The notes under the pieces are model-generated. The model searched no databases. It worked only from the letters and a program-made list of their open reading frames with translations, and was not told the origin of the DNA. From NCBI RefSeq assembly GCF_000159015.1, contig NZ_DS999543.1:479989-543988 (forward strand): 64,000 nucleotides of DNA, written 5' to 3'. Both the position numbers and the translations under genes were made by a program. This stretch comes from Gleimia coleocanis DSM 15436. Lineage in GTDB: Bacteria; Actinomycetota; Actinomycetes; Actinomycetales; Actinomycetaceae. This document shows, one piece after another, positions 18,892-28,194 of this stretch (within the stretch, counting starts at the first letter, position 1; each line of letters opens with the position of its first letter).

Positions 18892-19578
18892 ATGCATATT
18901 GATATTTGGTCCGACGTAGCTTGCCCATGGTGTTACCTGGCAGTGCGCCACCTGCGCAAAGCATTAACGAACTTCCCACACAAGAATGAAGTAACCGTTC
19001 GCCTGCACGCCTACTTCCTGCAACCAGAACTCACTGGTGTTGATGAACGCAGTGAAGCCCAGTACCTGGCAGAAACTAAAGGGATGAGTGTTGCCGAAGT
19101 AAACCAAGCGCTGGAAGCTGTCTCAAACTTAGGGGCCCAAGAAGGTATTAATTTTGACTGGGAAAACATTAAAGTTGCTTCAACTTCTAACGCCCACCGA
19201 CTGATTTGCTTAGCCCGAGAAATCGACGTAGAAAAAGACACCACTAAAGGACCCGACACACTGGAACTGAAAGTGCATGAAGCACTGGCACGCTCCCGTT
19301 TTGAATACGGCATGAACCTCGCTAACCCGGAATCCTTAGTAGCCCTGGCAAACGACTTCCAGATCGACGGAGAACGAGTATTCTCCGCCCTCGAAAATCA
19401 AGAATATGCCAACGAAGTATTTTCTGATTTCCAAATTGGCGTGCAAATGGGTGTGAATGCGGTGCCCGTTTTCATTTTCGACAATGCTTTCCTAGTTGAA
19501 GGCGCCCAACCGGTCGTAGCCTTTGAAAACGTACTCAAAACCGCCTGGAACCACGCGAATCCAGACCACCAAATCTAA
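18892..19578 (+). CDS. DsbA-family oxidoreductase, FrnE-like
   Basis: A 228-aa thioredoxin-fold protein with the active site CPWC near residues 11-14 (DVACPWCYLA), the FrnE/2-hydroxychromene isomerase-like helical insertion, and the cis-proline loop VNAVPVFIFD. There is no signal peptide, so it acts in the cytoplasm. FrnE-like proteins are thiol oxidoreductases or isomerases; the partner is unknown. The next gene follows 14 bp downstream. Confidence 0.87.
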   Translation: MHIDIWSDVACPWCYLAVRHLRKALTNFPHKNEVTVRLHAYFLQPELTGVDERSEAQYLAETKGMSVAEVNQALEAVSNLGAQEGINFDWENIKVASTSNAHRLICLAREIDVEKDTTKGPDTLELKVHEALARSRFEYGMNLANPESLVALANDFQIDGERVFSALENQEYANEVFSDFQIGVQMGVNAVPVFIFDNAFLVEGAQPVVAFENVLKTAWNHANPDHQI

Positions 19579-19592
19579 ACAAAAGGAAAAAC

Positions 19593-20075
19593 ATGAGCGA
19601 AAACCCAGCTCTGCGTCCCTACGACCCAACTCGCCCAAATGAACTCGTCAAGCAGTTCCATGAAGTATACAACCTGCCAGTAATGATGGGGGAAACCCCA
19701 ACTTGCGACCGAGACCGCATCCACATGCGAATGAGCCTCATCAGTGAAGAATTTGCTGAACTCACCGGCGCACTCTATGGCAAAAAAGCCCGCGAAATCG
19801 TTGAAACAGCAAACCAAGCAGCAAAAGACGCTGATGATCACACTCGCGATACCGTTGAAGTAGCTGACGCCCTGGCAGACCTGGTTTACGTAATCTACGG
19901 GATGGCACTGGAATGTGGCATTGACTTAGACGCTGTGCTGGCAGAAGTCCAAGCCTCTAACCTGTCAAAACTAGGAGAAGACGGCAAACCAATCTACCGT
20001 GCAGACGGTAAGGTTCTGAAAGGCCCCGGTTTCTTCCCACCAAACGTAGCGAAAGTACTTGGGCTGGCAGAATAA
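19593..20075 (+). CDS. MazG-like nucleotide pyrophosphohydrolase (COG4696 type)
   Basis: A 160-aa all-alpha NTP-pyrophosphatase-fold protein. The metal-binding EEFAELTGAL and the later DALADLVYVIYG match the E-x-x-E and D-x-x-D motifs of the MazG/PRA-PH superfamily, and the C-terminal KLGEDGKPIYRADGKVLKGP is typical of the COG4696 group. ATG 19593 is preceded by AAAGGAA. It probably cleaves non-canonical or excess nucleotides, though the substrate is inferred only from the fold. Confidence 0.82.
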   Translation: MSENPALRPYDPTRPNELVKQFHEVYNLPVMMGETPTCDRDRIHMRMSLISEEFAELTGALYGKKAREIVETANQAAKDADDHTRDTVEVADALADLVYVIYGMALECGIDLDAVLAEVQASNLSKLGEDGKPIYRADGKVLKGPGFFPPNVAKVLGLAE

Positions 20076-20115
20076 GCCACCCCGCAAGTTTAAAATCAGA
20101 CACCAAGGAGAAAAA

Positions 20116-22041
20116 ATGAGCCAGATTGAAAAGCGCTTAGTAGACTTTTCTGAACTCACCCCAGAAGAATGTCAGAAGCGTTTCGACGCAGCTACAGAAA
20201 CCTACTTAAAAGCCGTTACTGAACTGGAAACCGCTGAAGCAACCGTAGTTGGCTTCCTGGAACCGCTGGATGAAATTTCAGCAGCTTTCTCTGAAGCAAT
20301 CAGCGTGTTGTTCCACATGACTTCTGCAGTAGGCGGAGCAGACTACGAGGCTGTCGAAGGCTACATGTTCTCAAAGATGACGGAAGTTGATGCGCAATAC
20401 CGCACCAATAAGGCAATCTATGAAAAGTTCGTAGCTTTAGAATCCCAGGAGTTGGATGAAGAATCTGCGACCCTAGTTGAAACTGAACTCCTGAAGTTCC
20501 GTTTGGGCGGTATCGCATTGTCTGCTAAAGACCAGGCCGAGCTGGCGTCGTTGAATAAGGAAATTGCACAGATTGCTACTCAGTATTCTCAGCGTGTGTC
20601 TAAGCAACTGGCAACTGAATGGGAGATTGACGGACAGAAGTTCACTCCGAATAACTACACTCTGCAGGCTGTATTAGCAGACTTAACTGATCCGGCATTG
20701 CGTGCGAAGCTGTTGGAAAAGTCCCTGGAACGTGGTTTCGGTAATGATCCAGAAACTGATACTCGTCACTTGGTTAAGGCGATTGTGGAGGCTCGTTTCA
20801 AGCGTGCTCAGCTGTTGGGATACCCAACACACGCGGACCTGGTGATTGCGGAAGAAACCGCGCCTTCCGTTTCCGCTGCTCAGCAGATTCTGTCCGAGGT
20901 CGGCAAAGCAGCTCTAAAGAAGCTGAATGAAGAGGCTAAAGAATACGCAACCCTAGCTGCAGAAGACGGGGTAACAGAGTTTAAGACTTCCGACTGGGCA
21001 TTCTATGAAGGCAAAGCAAAGGAAGCTGCTCTGGGTCTGTCTAACGAGGCATTGAAACCATATTTGGAATTGTGGACGGTTCTGGAACAGGGCGTATTCT
21101 TTGCTGCTAACCGTCTTTACGGGATTACCGCAACCTACCGTCCAGAGCTTAAGGGCTGGGACCCAAGCTGTCGCGTTTACGAAATCCATGACGAAAACGG
21201 TAAGAGCCTGGGGCTGTTTATTGCAGATATGTTTACCCGCCCAGGTAAGTCCGGTGGTGCTTGGATGAACTCTTTGATTCAGGGGTACGCTGGTACTGAC
21301 CATGAATCCATCATCATTAACTGCTGTAATTTCACTCCCGTTGCAGAGGGTGAGAAGAAATACCTGATTTGGGATGATGTTGAAACTCTGTTCCACGAGT
21401 TCGGTCACGCACTGCATGGTCTGTTGTCTAAGACTAAGTATGCTTTGACTGCTGGTACGAACGTGCCACGTGACTTCGTAGAGCTTCCATCTCAGCTGAA
21501 CGAAATGTGGGCGTATCATCCGGAAGTGATTGCGAACTTCGCACGTCACGCGGAAACCGGGGAAGTGATTCCAGCTGAAATGTTGGCACAGCTGCAGAAG
21601 TCTAAGACTTTTGGTCAGGCATACACCACCGTAGAGTTTACGGCTTCTGCATTGTTGGATCAGCTGTGGTACACCGCAAACCCTGCTGAAATTGGTTCTG
21701 TTGAAGAATTTGAAGCTGACGCTTTGCGTCGTAGTGGCGTTTACTCTGAGCTGGTTCCACCACGCTACCGTACTACTTACTTCCCACATGCTTTTACTGT
21801 TGGGTATGATGCTGGCTATTACTCTTACATGTGGGCTGAAGCTCTGGTAGCAGAGTGTGAACAGTGGTTCCGTAACGTTGTTGCCGTTGATGGTGATGGC
21901 GGTTTGAATCGCGAAGCTGGACGTAAGATTGAAGCTGAAATTCTATCCCGTGGTGCGTCACGTAAGCCGAATGACTCTTTCGTGGCTTTGATTGGTCATG
22001 ATGCTCGTGCAGAAACTATTCTGACTCGTCGTGGTCTGTGA
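20116..22041 (+). CDS. M3-family oligopeptidase (peptidyl-dipeptidase Dcp-like)
   Basis: A 641-aa zinc metallopeptidase. The catalytic motif FHEFGHALH lies near residue 425, with the downstream zinc ligand glutamate in ELPSQLNEMW and the substrate-binding YDAGYYSYMWAE close to the C-terminus. ATG 20116 is fixed by AAGGAG just before it; an upstream in-frame start at 20059 lacks such a site. No signal peptide is present, so it works on cytosolic peptides. It lies in the same direction as the two genes before it and ends at a strong terminator. Confidence 0.94.
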   Translation: MSQIEKRLVDFSELTPEECQKRFDAATETYLKAVTELETAEATVVGFLEPLDEISAAFSEAISVLFHMTSAVGGADYEAVEGYMFSKMTEVDAQYRTNKAIYEKFVALESQELDEESATLVETELLKFRLGGIALSAKDQAELASLNKEIAQIATQYSQRVSKQLATEWEIDGQKFTPNNYTLQAVLADLTDPALRAKLLEKSLERGFGNDPETDTRHLVKAIVEARFKRAQLLGYPTHADLVIAEETAPSVSAAQQILSEVGKAALKKLNEEAKEYATLAAEDGVTEFKTSDWAFYEGKAKEAALGLSNEALKPYLELWTVLEQGVFFAANRLYGITATYRPELKGWDPSCRVYEIHDENGKSLGLFIADMFTRPGKSGGAWMNSLIQGYAGTDHESIIINCCNFTPVAEGEKKYLIWDDVETLFHEFGHALHGLLSKTKYALTAGTNVPRDFVELPSQLNEMWAYHPEVIANFARHAETGEVIPAEMLAQLQKSKTFGQAYTTVEFTASALLDQLWYTANPAEIGSVEEFEADALRRSGVYSELVPPRYRTTYFPHAFTVGYDAGYYSYMWAEALVAECEQWFRNVVAVDGDGGLNREAGRKIEAEILSRGASRKPNDSFVALIGHDARAETILTRRGL

Positions 22042-22080
22042 GTTTTGAAACGCATATGATTTCAGCGTAAAACGTAATTA

Positions 22081-22124
22081 AATGGGGGCTTATTCCTAAT
22101 CCGGATAGGGGATAAGCCCCCATT
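22081..22124 (+). terminator. Terminator after the M3 peptidase gene
   Basis: A 16-bp G/C-rich stem (AATGGGGGCTTATTCC with its complement, 22081-22096 and 22108-22124, one G bulge or mismatch) 40 bp after the stop codon, followed by ATTATT. Confidence 0.85.
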
Positions 22125-22174
22125 ATTATGCGAACGGGTACGTTTTTAACAGCTTTTAGGTTAAAGTTGAGGGT

Positions 22175-22555
22175 ATGGGAACTAATCCGCAAGATTCACT
22201 GAACCGTTTAATCGCTGCGCTGGAAGCGCACTCTCAAGCTGCCCGTTCAGCACACCTGTCTGGCTCAGACGATACTGCTGTTCTGGAAACGGCAGAGGAA
22301 CGCTTGCGTGACGCGTTCTTCACTTACGATGATATCCTCTTCAACCACTATGGCATTGATTTACCATTTGAAATGCTGGGTGAACGCGACGACGATTTCG
22401 ATGATTTTGATGACGAAGATGATGACTTCGACGATGAAGATTTCGACGATTTTGATGACGAAGACGATGACTTTGACGAGGATGATGAAGAATTTGAATT
22501 CGACGAGGACGGCGTTTACGTCTACATTGATTTAGAGGATGAAAAACTGCGTTAG
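22175..22555 (+). CDS. Small acidic protein with Asp/Glu-rich tail
   Basis: A 126-aa protein. The first ~70 residues are helical (NRLIAALEAHSQAARSAH, ERLRDAFFTYDDILF). From about residue 72 it is almost entirely D, E and F in repeated DDFDDE units, then ends VYVYIDLEDEKLR. Similar small acidic proteins occur in other actinobacteria without a proven role; a nucleic-acid-mimic or chaperone-like function would be speculation. It is monocistronic, bounded by terminators on both sides. Confidence 0.75.
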   Translation: MGTNPQDSLNRLIAALEAHSQAARSAHLSGSDDTAVLETAEERLRDAFFTYDDILFNHYGIDLPFEMLGERDDDFDDFDDEDDDFDDEDFDDFDDEDDDFDEDDEEFEFDEDGVYVYIDLEDEKLR

Positions 22556-22570
22556 TTAGAGATTAATAAA

Positions 22571-22598
22571 TGTGCCCCGCGTCTAGACGCGGGGCACA
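22571..22598 (+). terminator. Perfect 28-bp palindromic terminator
   Basis: TGTGCCCCGCGTCT followed directly by its reverse complement, then TTTT. It ends the acidic-protein transcript. Confidence 0.85.
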
Positions 22599-22600
22599 TT

Positions 22601-22655
22601 TTGCGTGGGAATCCCGGTTCGCGCGTTTTGCTTGCGTGGGAATCTCAGTTCGCGC
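22601..22655. repeat. Two imperfect 24-bp direct repeats
   Basis: Bases 22601-22624 and 22632-22655 share TTGCGTGGGAATC and GTTCGCGC, differing at two positions. They sit between the terminator and the end of the aldo/keto reductase gene. Confidence 0.75.
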
Positions 22656-22666
22656 ACAGGAGGTAG

Positions 22667-23611
22667 TTAGAACTCTGAAACCTCATCTAAAGCCTGCAAA
22701 ATTAAACCAGGAACAGTTAAATCAGCCCCAGAAAACAGCTGTTGTGCTTGAATCTCAGTACGTGGCCCAACCAATGCCGAAGTAACTCCCGGCTGTGCCT
22801 GCAACCAAGCAAGAGCCACATCCCACGGAGCCAGTTCTAAACCCTTAGCTGCCGTCATTAAAGCCTCCACTACAGGCACAGAGTCTGCCCCCAAATATGG
22901 CTGTACAAAACCAGCTAAAGTTGGTGAAGCCCCACGAGAATCAGACGGAGTAGAATGCCGATACTTACCAGTCAAGACGCCTCTAGCTAAACCAGACCAA
23001 GCAATGAAACCCACATTATTTGCTTCCAACGCAGGTAACAGCTCAAGCTCAGCTTGCCGATTCAACAACGAATACTCACCCTCCACAACCGCAAGTGGGG
23101 CAGACATAGCTGAGCGACTGTAAGCCAGGGCAGTAGCAGTATCCCAAGTAGAGAAGTTAGAAATACCGAAGTAACGAATCCGCCCACTACGTAAGGCGAC
23201 GTCAACAGCAGCTAAAGATTCTTCTAAAGGCGTATCCACATCAGGACGGGAAAGCAAATACACGTCTAAATAGTCAGTGCCTAAAGCCTTAAGAGTCCGA
23301 TCTAAAGAATTCAACACCGCATTACGGTGGTTACCTGCTCGCAGAGCGCCCTCGGCAGAATAAAAACCGCCCTTGGAAACTAAAATTGTTTCCTCCCGCG
23401 AAAAATCAGATGCCAGCAGAGAACCTATTACAGACTCTGCTTGGCCCTCTCCATAGGTGGGGGAAGTATCCAGCAGGTTGCCGCCAAACTCATTGAAAAC
23501 CCGCCAAATCTGGCGTGCCTCATCTAAGGACGTGTCTCGACCCCAAGTAAGAGTTCCCAAGCCAAGGGAAGAGACAGGCAGGCCAGTAGATCCAAGAAAA
23601 CGTTGTTGCAC
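22667..23611 (-). CDS. Aldo/keto reductase
   Basis: A 314-aa NADPH-dependent oxidoreductase of TIM-barrel fold. Recognisable blocks are LGLGTLTWG, the catalytic [12 protein letters not shown] (Asp, Tyr), VSKGG (catalytic Lys), YLLSRPD in place of the usual Y-x-x-H-x-P block, FGISNFS, and the C-terminal VGPRTEIQA for cofactor phosphate binding. I choose GTG 23611 ([17 protein letters not shown]); the frame is open far upstream but overlaps uppP and has no homology there. No ribosome-binding site is visible before GTG 23611, so translation may be leaderless. The substrate is unknown. Confidence 0.87.
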   Translation of the reverse strand: MQQRFLGSTGLPVSSLGLGTLTWGRDTSLDEARQIWRVFNEFGGNLLDTSPTYGEGQAESVIGSLLASDFSREETILVSKGGFYSAEGALRAGNHRNAVLNSLDRTLKALGTDYLDVYLLSRPDVDTPLEESLAAVDVALRSGRIRYFGISNFSTWDTATALAYSRSAMSAPLAVVEGEYSLLNRQAELELLPALEANNVGFIAWSGLARGVLTGKYRHSTPSDSRGASPTLAGFVQPYLGADSVPVVEALMTAAKGLELAPWDVALAWLQAQPGVTSALVGPRTEIQAQQLFSGADLTVPGLILQALDEVSEF

Positions 23612-23657
23612 GCTTATAATCGTATCTGGAATATCATCGAAAGTAGGGTATTTTCTT

Positions 23658-24518
23658 ATGAATTGGTTTGAAGCCTTAATCCTGGGCCTGGTGCAGGGAC
23701 TTACCGAGTTCCTCCCGATCTCATCCTCCGCGCACCTGCGCATCACCGGGGAACTACTGGGAATGAAAGACCCAGGTGCTGCTTTTACGGCAATCACTCA
23801 GATTGGTACCGAAACGGCGGTGCTCATCTACTTCTGGAAAGACATTGTTCGCATCATTAAGCAGTGGTGTTTGGCTTTACCATTTGCGCCCGCCGGCAAA
23901 CGCGTACCTCAAACCGATGCGGATGTCCGTTTAGGTTGGATGATTATCGTAGGTTCTATTCCCATTGCGGTGCTGGGGCTTCTGTTAGAAGACTGGATTG
24001 ACGTGCAGTTCCGCAACCTGTGGATTACGGTTACGATGCTGGCTTTTTTTGCCCTGTTGCTTGGTTACATCGATAGGGCAGCACCGCAAGAAAAAACCCT
24101 CGGTAAGATGAGTTGGAAAGACGCTGTGCTGTATGGCTTCGCACAAGCTATGGCTCTGATTCCTGGGGTGTCTCGGAGCGGTGGCACTATCACTATGGGG
24201 CGTTTTCTGAACTATACGCGTGAAGAAGCTGCTCGCTATTCATTCCTACTAGCTATGCCGGCGGTGTTTGCTTCTGGTTTCTATAAGCTGGCGAAAGTGC
24301 TGGCGGGTTCGGAACAGTTGGATATGGTTCCTACCTTATTTGCTACGGTGATTGCTTTCGCCGTTGGATATGTGGTGATCGTGTGGTTCTTGAAGTTGGT
24401 TTCTACTAAGTCTTATAGCGTTTTTGTCTGGTACCGATTGGGTTTGGCTGCTTTTATCGCGGTATTGTTGGCATTCGGTGTGCTTGACGCGGTGCCGGCT
24501 GTGGCTGGCGCGCACTGA
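23658..24518 (+). CDS. uppP: Undecaprenyl-diphosphatase
   Basis: This integral membrane enzyme (BacA/UppP) dephosphorylates undecaprenyl pyrophosphate to recycle the lipid carrier of cell-wall synthesis and confers bacitracin tolerance. The 286-aa protein starts at ATG 23658 ([14 protein letters not shown]). The two catalytic motifs are intact: [14 protein letters not shown] and PGVSRSGGT. About eight hydrophobic helices are present. Divergent from the aldo/keto reductase gene with 46 bp between starts; the HAD gene follows 13 bp downstream. Confidence 0.95.
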   Translation: MNWFEALILGLVQGLTEFLPISSSAHLRITGELLGMKDPGAAFTAITQIGTETAVLIYFWKDIVRIIKQWCLALPFAPAGKRVPQTDADVRLGWMIIVGSIPIAVLGLLLEDWIDVQFRNLWITVTMLAFFALLLGYIDRAAPQEKTLGKMSWKDAVLYGFAQAMALIPGVSRSGGTITMGRFLNYTREEAARYSFLLAMPAVFASGFYKLAKVLAGSEQLDMVPTLFATVIAFAVGYVVIVWFLKLVSTKSYSVFVWYRLGLAAFIAVLLAFGVLDAVPAVAGAH

Positions 24519-24531
24519 TTAGAGGAGTTAC

Positions 24532-25197
24532 GTGAGTTTACCTAAAGCGTTGCTATTCGATATGGATGGCACCCTTATTGATTCTGAAATTTATTGGCAA
24601 ACAGCTGAAACTCGCCTTTTTGAGTCCCTTGGGGAGGTTTGGAAGCCTGAGATTAGCGATCAGTTGGCGGGTCGTTCCCTGGTTGATGCGATTGGCATTA
24701 TGAGTGCGGCAACGGGAGTGGATTTAGATCCGGCTTCGGCGATTGAGTTTTTGATTAATTCAGTTCACCAGCAGGTTTCCGAGGGCGGTGCTCCCTGGCT
24801 TCCAGGAGCTTTAGAAACCTTACAGTTGGCAAAAACTCTGGGGGTTAAAACTGCGTTAGTGACTTCCTCATATCGCCAGTTCACGCAGTCTGTTGTGGAT
24901 CAGGCATTCCCTGGGGCTTTTGACGCTGTGGTTTGTGGCGATGAGGTGAAGTATGCGAAGCCACATCCGGAACCGTTCTTAAAAGCCGCTGAGCTGCTGA
25001 ACGTAGAGATTACTGAGTGCATGGCTTTTGAGGATTCTCCGTCGGGTAGCCGTGCGGCGATAGCGTCTGGCGCCTTAACTTGCATTGTGCCCGGTGTGAA
25101 TCCAGTGCCGTCTGGTTTAGATGCACTCTATATTGAGGGACTAAAAGTGATTACTGCAGAGTGGTTGGAAAATACTTGGAGTAATCACCGGAAGTAG
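24532..25197 (+). CDS. HAD-superfamily phosphatase (beta-phosphoglucomutase-like)
   Basis: A 221-aa protein starting at GTG 24532 with GAGGAG upstream. Motif I is FDMDGTLIDSE, motif II TSSYR, the lysine lies in YAKPHPEPF, and motif IV is FEDSPSG. The KPHPEPF and EDSPSG blocks are typical of sugar-phosphate phosphatases of the PGMB/YcjU group. It is probably co-transcribed with uppP; I see no functional link beyond that. It converges with the RecB-like gene, 12 bp apart. Confidence 0.86.
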   Translation: MSLPKALLFDMDGTLIDSEIYWQTAETRLFESLGEVWKPEISDQLAGRSLVDAIGIMSAATGVDLDPASAIEFLINSVHQQVSEGGAPWLPGALETLQLAKTLGVKTALVTSSYRQFTQSVVDQAFPGAFDAVVCGDEVKYAKPHPEPFLKAAELLNVEITECMAFEDSPSGSRAAIASGALTCIVPGVNPVPSGLDALYIEGLKVITAEWLENTWSNHRK

Positions 25198-25209
25198 CGG
25201 TTAGAGATT

Positions 25210-26055
25210 TTATGCGGGGGCGTTGTGGATAGTGAGAAGCTGTTCCACAGCGCCCTCGGGAATATCCGGAACCGTATTTCCAAAAACGGGGCACATTTCT
25301 TTAACTCCACACCAGTTACAAAGTGGTTGCTTGCGTGGGTAGAAATTCCCCGTATTGCAAGCGTGTTCAATCTGTTGCCAGATTTGTGTCAGGTAGTGTT
25401 CGAAAGCATCGACTTGCTCAGGCTGCGGGTCAAAAGTGAGGGTTTTCCCGTCGCCTAAAAACACTAGCTGAGTCCGCGCTGGGACTCCGCGCCCGGCTTG
25501 ACGCATCAAAAGTGAGTAAAACCGCATTTGATGGAGTTTGTCTTCCATGTACTGCGGGCGTGGGGACTTACCAGTCTTATAGTCAACAATCCGAATAGCC
25601 CCGTTAGGCGCCTTGTCAATGCGATCAATAAAACCACGAATCGCTATTCCTGAGGAAGTTTCAGCATCAACTAAAAGTTCTCGTGCGTAAGGTTCTAAAC
25701 GCTGTGGATTCTCCATCTGGAAGTACGATTCAACTAATGAATTTACTTCAGCTAACCATTGATTTAAAGCGGATTCTTCAGTAAACATCGCTTGAAATTC
25801 AGGGTCTTTCGCGAACATTTCTTGATACTGCGCAGCGGTTAAAGACTTTGCAGTTTCTAGATTCCGCATTCCCGCTTGATAGTCATAAATATGTTCTAAA
25901 ACGGCATGTACTAAAGTACCTCGAGTAGTCACAGGATTCGGTGGTTCGCGAAAGCCATCCAGGTAGATAAGTCGAAACTTCAACTGGCATTGTTTCCAAG
26001 TTGAGGTAGAAGTCGCAGAAAGAGCTTTGCGTCGAGTAGCCTGTGATTCACTCAT
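25210..26055 (-). CDS. RecB-family PD-(D/E)XK exonuclease
   Basis: A 281-aa Cas4/RecB-like nuclease. It begins LSATSTSTWKQCQLKFRL (first Fe-S cysteine) and has RGTLVHAVLEHIYD with the catalytic His, the nuclease core IRIVDYKTGKSP (D and K of PD-(D/E)XK), and a C-terminal cysteine cluster LCNWCGVKEMCPVF typical of an iron-sulfur cluster. It is 14 bp away from trmI on the opposite strand. In many actinobacteria this gene sits next to trmI at the head of the Pup-proteasome locus. Confidence 0.9.
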   Translation of the reverse strand: MSESQATRRKALSATSTSTWKQCQLKFRLIYLDGFREPPNPVTTRGTLVHAVLEHIYDYQAGMRNLETAKSLTAAQYQEMFAKDPEFQAMFTEESALNQWLAEVNSLVESYFQMENPQRLEPYARELLVDAETSSGIAIRGFIDRIDKAPNGAIRIVDYKTGKSPRPQYMEDKLHQMRFYSLLMRQAGRGVPARTQLVFLGDGKTLTFDPQPEQVDAFEHYLTQIWQQIEHACNTGNFYPRKQPLCNWCGVKEMCPVFGNTVPDIPEGAVEQLLTIHNAPA

Positions 26056-26069
26056 AATTGATAGACTAC

Positions 26070-27143
26070 ATGGTGATGAATGCTGAAGTTAAATATCCAC
26101 AGGTACAAGCTGTTGCCGCCGAATTCGGTCAGGCAACTCGACGCGGCCCACTGCAGGTAGGCGACCGCGTACAAATCACCGACCCAAAGGGACGCTTACA
26201 CACCGTTACTTTGGTTCCCGGCGGACATTTCCAATGTTCTCGTGGCAAGATTGCCCACGATGACATTATCGGTAAGCCCGAAGCGATTACTTTTGTTGAT
26301 GGTGACAAACAATTCCACATTGTGCGCCCACTGCTACACGACTACGTGATGTCAATGCCACGTGGCGCAGCAATCGTGTACCCAAAGGACGCTTCGCAGA
26401 TTGTTACCTACGGCGATATTTTCCCGGGAGCGCGCGTATTGGAAGCTGGCGTAGGCTCTGGCGCACTCTCAATGTCGCTGCTAAACGCAGTAGGGACACA
26501 CGGTTCACTACACTCGATTGAACGACGTGAAGAATTCGCCACTATTGCCCAAGGTAACGTAGACCTTTGGTTTGGGGGACGCCACCCTGCATGGCAGGTA
26601 TCCGTAGGCGATTTCAATGATGTTGCCAATACTCTTGAACCAGAGTCCATTGACCGTATTGTCTTAGATATGCTGGCACCTTGGGAGTGTATTGAAACAG
26701 CTGAACGAGTACTGGTACCGGGTGGCGTATTGCTTTGCTACGTGGCGACGGTAACTCAGCTTTCCCGTTTGAATGAAGATCTGGTGGCGTCGGAACGGTT
26801 CTCAAAGCCACAGGCGTGGGAATCCTTGATCCGTGGCTGGCACTTAGACGGTTTAGCAGTTCGCCCAGATCACCGCATGGTTGCGCATACCGGCTTTTTG
26901 TTGACTAGCCGTAAAGTCGCTAAGGAATCACTGCCGCAGTCACGCACTGGGCGTCCTGCAAAAGCTGCTGAGGGGCTAAGCGGGCAGTGGAATGATGAAG
27001 AAGGCTGGGAAGCTAACGAAAAGCTAAATCCAGTCATTTCTGAAAAGAAGATTCGTCGTTCTGTAAGGGAAGTAACCACTAAGGCTAACCATTGGTTGGA
27101 AACTATGCCTGCTGACGCAACTATTGACGCAGACAACGAATGA
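26070..27143 (+). CDS. trmI: tRNA (adenine-N1-)-methyltransferase
   Basis: This enzyme methylates A58 (and A57) in the T-loop of tRNA. The 357-aa protein has a small N-terminal beta-domain (GDRVQITDPKGRLHTVTL), the SAM motif LEAGVGSGALSMSLL, the acidic SAM contact SIERRE, and LDMLAPWE as motif IV. The start is uncertain: TTG 26058, ATG 26070 and ATG 26076 are in frame. None has a clear ribosome-binding site, and the closeness to the divergent RecB-like gene suggests a leaderless message. Length fits with the actinobacterial TrmI that has an extended C-terminus. Confidence 0.92.
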   Translation: MVMNAEVKYPQVQAVAAEFGQATRRGPLQVGDRVQITDPKGRLHTVTLVPGGHFQCSRGKIAHDDIIGKPEAITFVDGDKQFHIVRPLLHDYVMSMPRGAAIVYPKDASQIVTYGDIFPGARVLEAGVGSGALSMSLLNAVGTHGSLHSIERREEFATIAQGNVDLWFGGRHPAWQVSVGDFNDVANTLEPESIDRIVLDMLAPWECIETAERVLVPGGVLLCYVATVTQLSRLNEDLVASERFSKPQAWESLIRGWHLDGLAVRPDHRMVAHTGFLLTSRKVAKESLPQSRTGRPAKAAEGLSGQWNDEEGWEANEKLNPVISEKKIRRSVREVTTKANHWLETMPADATIDADNE

Positions 27144-27150
27144 GCTGAAA

Positions 27151-28194
27151 ATGAACGCTGCAGAAAACCACGAGAATGAAAATAACGAACCACCCGCAGT
27201 GACAACGAAGCTGGGAGTCCAATCCCGCGTTGAACGGCGTAATGTCTGGTGGCGTAAAGCCCTGTCCTGGTGGCGTGAGGCCCTGGCGCTAGTGGTTATT
27301 TTCACCGTGGTTTCCACAGCGATTTTGGTTATTAACCAACGGGAAGAAAATGCTGAAAAGCAGCTGATTCAATGGACTGACATTGTGCAGGTATCGGGGC
27401 AGGTAGGGCGTATCCCAACGCTAGCTTTGGAACGACCAGTCTCAGTTACTTCACCTAAATCTGTGGAACTAGCTGCCGGTACTGGGCGTGAGATTCAGCC
27501 AGAAGCCCCTTTGTTGATTTCAGTTACGTCGTTCTCTGGTGAAACAGGAGAGCTGCTTTCCGAAACAGGGCGTTCAGTCCTACATATTGGGCCAGCTACT
27601 GAACAGTTTTTTGATAAGACTCTTTTAGCTGGTTTATTGGGGAAAAATGAGGGGGCGCGAGTACTTTTTGTGCGCCCTGTGAAGCAGAGAGAAAAACTTA
27701 CTACGGAAATTAACGTAGTGGATATTCTCTACTCAGCTGCACATGGCAAAACTAATGAGAATCCCGGCGGTCCGCTTTCCGTCACGTTTAATGATGCGGG
27801 GCCGTTAGTTACCCACGCGAAAGTTACAGCTCCCGAGGACGTTGTAATCCAACAGCTCATTATTGGTGATGGGGCACAGGTCCTTGAAAATGATAACGTC
27901 GTTGCTCAGTTTATTGCCGTTGGCTGGGATGACGCAGTAGTTCGTTCCTCTACCTGGACAACAGGTATTCCACAGGCAATCGATTTAGAAACTGCCTTCC
28001 CGGGGCTACAGGTAGCACTATTAGATCAGCGAGTAGGCAGTCGACTAGCCGTAACTATTCCGGCTGAACAAGCAACTGGTGAAACTGACCTGATGATGGT
28101 AATCGACATCATTGGTACCGAACCAGGGAAAAAGAAAGACAAAGCTCTGATTCCAACGGAGAAGAGTCAAAATCCGCCCTCGGAAAAGAAATGA
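27151..28194 (+). CDS. Membrane-anchored FKBP-type peptidyl-prolyl isomerase-like protein
   Basis: A 347-aa protein with a charged cytoplasmic N-terminus, one transmembrane helix (ALALVVIFTVVSTAILV) and an extracytoplasmic part. The C-terminal ~100 residues follow the FKBP plan: IGDGAQVLENDNVVAQFIAVGWDD, the RSSTW strand, FPGLQVALLDQRVGSRLAVTIP and a final hydrophobic strand LMMVIDIIG. The preceding region (LLAGLLGKNEGARVLFVRPV) looks like a second, degenerate FKBP-like half. Several active-site aromatics appear to be replaced, so isomerase activity is doubtful. It overlaps or abuts trmI (8 bp from its stop), so the two are co-transcribed. Related proteins occur near the actinobacterial proteasome genes. 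Confidence 0.7.
   Translation: MNAAENHENENNEPPAVTTKLGVQSRVERRNVWWRKALSWWREALALVVIFTVVSTAILVINQREENAEKQLIQWTDIVQVSGQVGRIPTLALERPVSVTSPKSVELAAGTGREIQPEAPLLISVTSFSGETGELLSETGRSVLHIGPATEQFFDKTLLAGLLGKNEGARVLFVRPVKQREKLTTEINVVDILYSAAHGKTNENPGGPLSVTFNDAGPLVTHAKVTAPEDVVIQQLIIGDGAQVLENDNVVAQFIAVGWDDAVVRSSTWTTGIPQAIDLETAFPGLQVALLDQRVGSRLAVTIPAEQATGETDLMMVIDIIGTEPGKKKDKALIPTEKSQNPPSEKK

Noticed and set aside
22308..22535. Met/Thr/Ile-rich ORF over the acidic-protein gene
   Set aside because: A frame shadow of the Asp/Glu repeat region.
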